A stretch of DNA of 64,000 nucleotides from Sipunculus nudus. Lineage: Eukaryota > Annelida > Sipuncula > Golfingiida > Sipunculidae. The stretch lies in assembly GCA_026874595.1 (NCBI GenBank), contig CM049309.1:46980079-47044078 (forward strand), given 5' to 3'. This document shows, in pieces, positions 58,544-64,000 of the stretch. The position numbers and the translations under genes were made by a program. The notes under the pieces were generated by a model. That model had not been told where the DNA came from and searched no databases. It worked only from the letters and a program-made list of their open reading frames with translations. Positions within the stretch are counted from its first letter, which is position 1. Each line of letters starts with the position of its first letter.

Positions 58544-60339
58544 GTATTGGACTTGTTATTGAACTGGAACTAGCTGTCCCAGTCTATGCTATAATGGATT
58601 ACTCAGACAGGTTTGGATCTAATACAGCTGACTGAAGTTCAGCAAAATGCAGGATGCAGCACAGATAGTCAAAACACAACTACCAACCTCAGGAAAACAG
58701 AATTTATAATGACAGTTCACAGTGTGCAGGAGTAGAACTGGTGACATCAGTTATAGATAGCTTCATGTCCAGTTTGACTAAGGGAGCTATTACTCATAGA
58801 ACTGTCAATCAATTTTGTTGGTAAACAACTCTGCACTCCCATGCAGCCATGCTCTGTTGATTTATTGGTTATTTGGATCTGATGGTGCCTCAGACATGTT
58901 GTGTGGTGATGATTATATTTTTGATGAATTAGGCACATGAAGAGGATTTTATTGCTTGAAAAAATGTATTGGTTTGATTGTTGATTTTTTTCATTTTATT
59001 AACTTTGTCTGCTTTGAACATAGACTACATCATGAGTGAACATTGCTGGATTAAATAACATCATGTTTTAATTGTGTTGAGGTGACTACTTAGTCTCACT
59101 TCCAGAGAAATAGAATATTATTGATCAAAACTGCAGCTGATTTGTACATTTATTTTCATCCCTGAAGAAATAGTTGATGCTTTGGATACTTTTTAGAAAA
59201 AACAGAACAGAGTTTGACAAAATGGCAGCACTGCGAGCAGAGTTGTGGTCAAAGTTCATCTAATTCCACTCAGAGTTCAAAATGAAAATTCAAAATATGG
59301 AAGCATAGCCTTATGAAGGGTCAAATAAAGCAAACATATTTGTAAATTAATTTCTGGTGTATTTTATACATTTTATATGCTTTCCACAACAGCAGTTTAA
59401 TATGAAACTAGAAAGGTCATACTACAAGTTGACAATACATTTCAACTGAACCTGCCATCTTTCTGAATTTGCAGGTGCTTCCTCTGAAATGCAGGTGTAT
59501 CTCTTGAATTTGCAGGTGGATATATGTTTGTAAATATCTGCCATGTGTCTGTATCATGTCTTTTCCCTGAATTTCTGATGAGAGACATGTATTTTATCGC
59601 TGTGATGTGTCTAGGTGATGCCATGAACAGAGATTTACAAGGACCAGGTGTAAATGGCTACCGTGTGATTAAAGCCAAGAAACATAATTAAATAGTGCTG
59701 TCTTATCAATCAGCAAGTATCAATGACCAAAATCATCAGTAGAGCATTCTGTGGAGGTCTCTGGTTGTGTTATACAGACCTGTCACTTATGGAAAAATGT
59801 CAGATTATTAGGGACTGAAACATGGCATGGCACGCACGTCGCAGGCACGGGGAAGATATGATCGGGTAATGATGTCATGTAGCTCAGACAGAGGCTGAAA
59901 TATAATCAGCTGCTGGATTGTTATGTAGCGCACAGTCTGTCTATGTTGCATCTGTAGCTGTATTTTACAGCTTTGAATATTTGAGTTTGAATCATAAATT
60001 ATTTTCATTATCTGTCATTTCTGTGGAACCATGGAAGTTGATTTTATTTCCACAAGGATATTTACCACAGAAGCTGATTGTGTTTCTGTTTTTTCGAGGT
60101 GTTTATCAGGGATCATTCATGGCATTTACAGAAAAGGTATAAAAGCAAATGAGTTAGCCATTGTGATATCATGTCATCATTGAATGAGATGTAAGCACCC
60201 TGCTTTACCAGCATAGTTTGTAAAATATTGCCAATGGAGCTACTGGACTGTGGAAATCTGGCATACCAAAATATATAAACTACTTGGTGTTATTGCCTCA
60301 TGTCGGCAGTTTTAAACATTAGCAAGGACAGTAAAACAG
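58544..60339 (+). other. Intronic gene-free stretch
   Basis: No supported feature. An exon-like piece ending at an AAAAG/GTATAA donor near 60137 is too short and ambiguous in its acceptor to call. Confidence 0.5.
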
Positions 60340-60438
60340 CCAGACTGGACCAAAGCTGCTTTTATATGGATTATACGAGAATGGATATGAATGGGAACAT
60401 CTTACTAGGTAGCAAAAATAATCTGATAGCCTTCTTTG
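60340..60438 (+). CDS. Candidate exon 4 of the unrecognised plus-strand gene
   Basis: A 99-bp piece after a weak acceptor (GTAAAACAG) and before a strong donor (CTTTG then GTAAGTG). It is open only in phase 1; both other frames have stops. The translation contains RLDQSCFYMDYTRMDMNGN, then LLGSKNNLIAFFG. It enters and leaves in phase 1, like exons 2 and 3. The pyrimidine tract is poor, which lowers confidence. The gene probably continues beyond the window, since no terminal stop in frame is seen. Confidence 0.45.
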
Positions 60439-62351
60439 GTAAGTGAAGACATTTGACATTCTAATGAATATTCATAACATTCACTACAAGTCTTAATATC
60501 ATGAATTTAAATTGCCTTTGTATGAATATTCACAGAATTCCATTAAAAACTGTTACCTTTATTTATTTTACATGGATTGTACAACTAGTTATTATAACAA
60601 ATACAAGGCACTCTCCATGGTTTGGATGGTGGTTTTCGGTAGTCTTTAGAAGTCGAGGAAACCGGGCGACCTGGAGAAAACCACTGACCTTGGACAGATC
60701 ACTACAACCACTCTCATGACCACTCCGAGGAACAAACCCGGGTTGCCAGTGGAGAAAGCTGAGGGTTATACCCCTCCACTATCCAGGTCCCTTTCTTTCT
60801 TTACACTTAGATTCTTAGGTCACTTTCTAACGAATGAGTACATCATTCTGGGCACTAAATCCTCTGGAATATTTGTAGTATTAACCATCCAGACTTTAAA
60901 ATATAAAATCTGTCTTCTCATGAAATTCATATACTTTACTTCTTTTACCTTTAGGAAATCAAATATCCCTTCTAATGAATATATCATTGCATTCATTTTC
61001 CTGACCTTGGAAAATTAAAATTTGCCCTTCTCATGAATATTCATCATAATTATCTCCATAATTTTTTAACATTGATATCCTTTGTAATGATATTTTCCAT
61101 AATTTATTGTTTTTATCTTTAAAGTATGAATTTCATCCTCCATTTAATTGAAGAATCATGTCTATCTCAGACTTGGTCTTTGTAATTAGTATATTCATAT
61201 GAAGAATCATATTACTAGGTTCCCTTAAATAAAAAATATATTGTCATTTTCTAAACATACAAACCAGAACAAACATTTTTTCATCAACTTTAATTTTTTT
61301 GATAATTGTACATACCATCAATGAGTTAATATGATTCATTAGTAATTGTCTCTTGTCATAATCTTGCATTCTGTAACCACTTTCAGCAGTGGGGTGAAAT
61401 TTTATTCAGATGACCAGTTTTCTTCTCAGAAAGTTAATGCATGACTCACTCAACTTGACTCAAGCAATTTCTAGTGACTTTTTATGATTTATAAACAATT
61501 TTCAAGGTATCAAGGGAAACTTTAGGAAAAACCACTGAGTACAATATAACAGATCTGCTGCAACATATCATAGGAAATCATAGCAAAGCATAACAAATCA
61601 TAATGTAAAAAAATTCACAGAATTGTACAGTTTTGAAATTTTATCAATTTGTATATTTATGTATTCATTTCATATATATATTTCAGGAAAATAGGGTTGT
61701 AGCTGTTTTGCAGTTTGTTGAGGACAGTTACAGGAAATCTTGTTTGACAAGTGCTGGGATGTTCTGTGATTTTCTGTGATTGTTTACACCTGTCTCAGTA
61801 AGCGCAGAAAATTGTAGCATATAACAGCATAAGAAATTGTAAAAAATTACAAGGAAAGTTGCACCATTAGAGGCTTTCTTCCTCCTAACACGTGGCACAG
61901 AATAAGAAATGTTCGAAAATTGGGGGAATTAAAATGTGCTATGTTAGGCCTACTTTGCCACAATGCTTTATCTAAAAAGTCTGCACTGTTAGTGCAAGAA
62001 AGCAGGTGAGAGCTTTCAGTTGTCAGTCTGCATTTTAGCTGAACAGGAAGTTTTGGGGAAATGGACTTGTGGGTAGAAACTTTGCAGGAGATGTTTTAGT
62101 TATATGTAACCTTTGGTGAGAACATCCCTGGTTCCTCTTTACAACATTTTATAGTGTCCTTGTACACTTGAGCTACAGCTGCTAGGCTCATGTAAGTTTT
62201 GTTATGGGAACATCAACACCTGCTGATGGGCCATAACCTGGTGGTTGAACCAAATAGAGTCTGGAGCTAAAGTTTTTTTGTTCAAACTTGGATGATAATT
62301 CATTTGTTAGGATTTGTTTGTATTTTCATAGGTGCTATAGTTCCTCTGTAG
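60439..62351 (+). other. Intronic stretch with a faint repeat remnant
   Basis: No gene supported. At about 60645-60790 lies a GC-richer segment (GAGGAAACCGGGCGACCTGGAGAAAACCAC words) resembling dispersed repeats common in aquatic invertebrates, too short to classify. Several ATGAATATTCAT words occur near 60463-61040. Confidence 0.4.
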
Positions 62352-62354
62352 TAA

Positions 62355-62650
62355 GGCCAAAAAAATAAAAGGTATGGTTCTCAGGCACCGCCCGCTTCAA
62401 TTTTAACCCCCCGCATAAAAAAATTTTATTTTGATTTTCATCTTTCAAGAAGATAAAATAATGCAATTTTGATAAGATTTCCTTTGTTATGTAGTGCTTT
62501 TACCTGTGTAGCAAAAAATTCTGTTATTTTCATGCTTTTCCCTGATTATATGACATTTTTTTTAAACACACAAAAAAAGGTATAAATAAAATATCGCCAG
62601 GCTGCACTGATTTCTGAAAAAAAAGTTTGAGAACCCTACCTTCTTTTGCC
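62355..62650. mobile_element. PIF/Harbinger-like MITE, copy 2
   Basis: A 296-bp sister of 40058-40331. It starts GGCC-A7-TAAAAGGTATGG, TTCTCAGGCAC and ends TTTGAGAACCCTACC, then TTCTTTTGCC, flanked by TAA on both sides (62352-62354 and 62651-62653). It shares the CCGCCCGC block, TTATTTTCATGCTTT-CCCTG and ATTATATGACATTTTT with copy 1. The 3' end is more eroded. It has about 25 bp that copy 1 lacks near 62470-62500. Confidence 0.88.
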
Positions 62651-62653
62651 TAA

Positions 62654-63167
62654 CAATGATGAAAAATAATTTTTTCACTCTTTCTGGTTTATTTCTGATC
62701 TCTTGTATAGCTATAGATATAGATATAAATATAGATATAAATACAGTTAAACCTCAATTTATCAAAGATACCAACAAAATTTCTACAATGTCTGAGTTTG
62801 AAACCCAAATTAATTTAGACTTGGTAAAAATTTCATTGAAATTTGCAATTATATAGCAGGTTGCTTAAAACAAAGTGAAGTGTCCAGCTGTAGACATAGC
62901 TAAAAATACAGTTAAATTTCAGTCTGTCAAAAGGGATCAACAAAATTACTACCATACTAGGATTTGAAACCAAAGTTTATTTACACTTGGTATTAATTTA
63001 TCTAAATTTTGAAATGAGGTAGTACAGCACATAACTTCAACATAAGTGGAGAATTTCAACACCACATCGGTTTATTGATATTTATAGTTTCTTTCAATAA
63101 AATGATCCCTTATTATCCCCCCCCCCCAAAAAAATAAATTCTGTAAACACTTTTATTGAGACAAATT
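62654..63167 (+). other. Intronic gene-free stretch
   Basis: AT-rich. Two diverged copies of an ACAGTTAAA-CTCAATTTATCAAA-GATACCAACAAAATT segment lie near 62742 and 62909 (about 167 bp apart), a small tandem duplication. A C10 run followed by A residues sits at 63118-63134. Confidence 0.45.
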
Positions 63168-63178
63168 TGGTGCAGGGG

Positions 63179-63597
63179 ACCGGCTTCTGTGGCTCAGGGG
63201 TAGAGCGCAGGACTCAAAGCCGGGAGATCGCGAGTTCGAATCTCAGCCGAGGCGGTGAGATTTTTCACGGTCGGCCCCCACCCAGGGTGAGCGTTCTGCA
63301 GGCTTAATGGGAAGGTCGTGCCCAACAGCCGTGTTTCACTCACAAACGTGTGCACCTTTCGGGGGCTCCTCAGTGGTATGACCCAGCAATTGGGACGATT
63401 ATGCACCCAGGGCCCACAGGTGCAGTAGTCACTGGGCCTGGTTAACGCCAGGATATAAAATGAGAGGAAGCGTGTGATACTGCCCTGTCATGTAGTCCGA
63501 AACTGGAATGGAAATCTGCAAATGTACATATATGTAGTTAAGTTAGCATTTAAAAAATGGAGGCGGTTACCTCTACCAAAAAAAAAAAAAAAAAATA
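63179..63597 (+). mobile_element. Full-length tRNA-derived SINE
   Basis: The head is tRNA-like: GGCTTCTGTGGCTCAGGGGTAGAGC with a pol III A box (TGGCTCAGGGG, 63190-63200) and a B box (GAGTTCGAATC, 63232-63242). The anticodon stem is degenerate, so this is not a working tRNA. A body of about 310 bp follows, ending in ATTTAAAAAATGGAGGCGGTTAC and an A18 run (63578-63595). An exact 11-bp duplication, TGGTGCAGGGG, flanks it (63168-63178 and 63598-63608). The near-perfect duplication and intact boxes indicate a fairly recent insertion. SINEs are mobilised by LINE enzymes. A truncated sister lies at 38573-38825. Confidence 0.93.
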
Positions 63598-63608
63598 TGG
63601 TGCAGGGG

Positions 63609-64000
63609 TTCTTTTTCTCCAGAAGTGCAGAATATTCTTGGGGAGGGAGGAGAGGAAGGTATGTTTTTCACATATTCCATGGTTCCTTTTGCTCTTTGAT
63701 ATTTCACGACCTTGTGCCATCATGGCTTGAGGTTCTTTCCTGATAGCCATGTTGGTAACATTTTCGTAGAATATTAGTGGATATTTTATCTTTTTGTTCA
63801 AACATCTGGGTCTATCAGGGCCAAAGTGGCTCCCCTTCAGTGTGGTCATTATTCTCATAGTGTCCATAGCCTATGTCTGTTCAGGCTCACGAGTACTACC
63901 AGTAAAGGCAGCAACTAGGTGATATTGATCCTTATCATTAGGAAAGTTTCCAATCTATTTCTGATAAAACATCTAGTAAAAAGTAGGCCTTTGATCTGAC
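63609..64000 (+). other. Window end, no feature seen
   Basis: Frames here (63474-63743 plus, 63550-63867 minus) overlap on opposite strands and the SINE tail, with no family resemblance. Nothing supported. Confidence 0.45.

Noticed and set aside
63181-63252. A functional tRNA gene
   Set aside because: A and B boxes are present but the anticodon stem does not pair and the sequence continues into a SINE body with tail and target duplication.
63194-63406. Minus-strand frame within the SINE, and a similar one at 38557-38823
   Set aside because: Antisense of a non-coding SINE body; shared only because the SINE copies are related.

Overview
The window reads as intron-rich, repeat-rich, AT-rich nuclear DNA of an animal, most likely a mollusc (bivalve or gastropod) or a close lophotrochozoan relative. 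Evidence: spliced genes with GT-AG introns of many kilobases, decayed LINEs, a tRNA-headed SINE, MITEs, and several non-autonomous elements built around central tandem repeats (AAGGTCA-rich, GTCTCCCCTCC-ended, or GGTGGCGCCACC-bearing), a style I associate with mollusc genomes. No bacterial operon, CRISPR array or complete viral genome is present.

Layout. 0.24-4.67 kb: a dead L1/Tx1-like LINE whose 5' part (endonuclease) is inverted relative to the reverse transcriptase, itself interrupted by about 1 kb of foreign DNA. 4.8-5.6 kb: a Helentron-like element. 8.35-8.86 kb (minus): the only complete-looking host coding region, a 164-residue Tim17-like/DUF1757-like membrane protein in a single coding exon with a splice acceptor in its 5' leader. 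A plausible untranslated first exon lies at about 21.25-21.45 kb, so 8.9-21.25 kb would be one large intron. It holds tandem arrays, a TIR element with TATGTCA ends, and a 4.5-kb pyrimidine-rich satellite with higher-order structure.

About 0.3-0.45 kb beyond that exon, on the plus strand, starts a second gene (ATG at 21712, strong initiation context, E-box just upstream). Its first exon ends in phase 1. Three further candidate exons at 51.29, 58.44 and 60.34 kb are each open in phase 1, flanked by AG/GT and a multiple of three long (105, 108, 99 bp), so they chain without a frameshift. I do not recognise the protein. The two genes look like a head-to-head pair sharing a promoter region of about 0.3-0.5 kb.

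The introns of the plus-strand gene are filled with repeats: a hAT-like element (25.0-26.7 kb), a 148-bp array (26.9-27.5), a 63-bp minisatellite with a four-unit higher-order repeat (28.6-29.7), (TA)n (31.6), a Helentron-like element with a 277-bp array (34.0-36.3), two hAT MITE copies (36.6 and 40.8, the second with a minisatellite grown from its terminus and an 8-bp target duplication), two PIF/Harbinger-like MITEs with TWA duplications (40.06 and 62.36), two SINE copies (38.57 and 63.18), a 2.17-kb long-TIR foldback element with a 9-bp duplication (41.76-43.93), a LINE 3' fragment (45.4-46.1), and two more tandem-repeat elements (48.4-49.1, 55.6-57.5). No new enzymatic system is evident. 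The most distinctive signals are the nested repeat structures, the palindrome shared by separate element families, and the unrecognised phase-1 exon chain.
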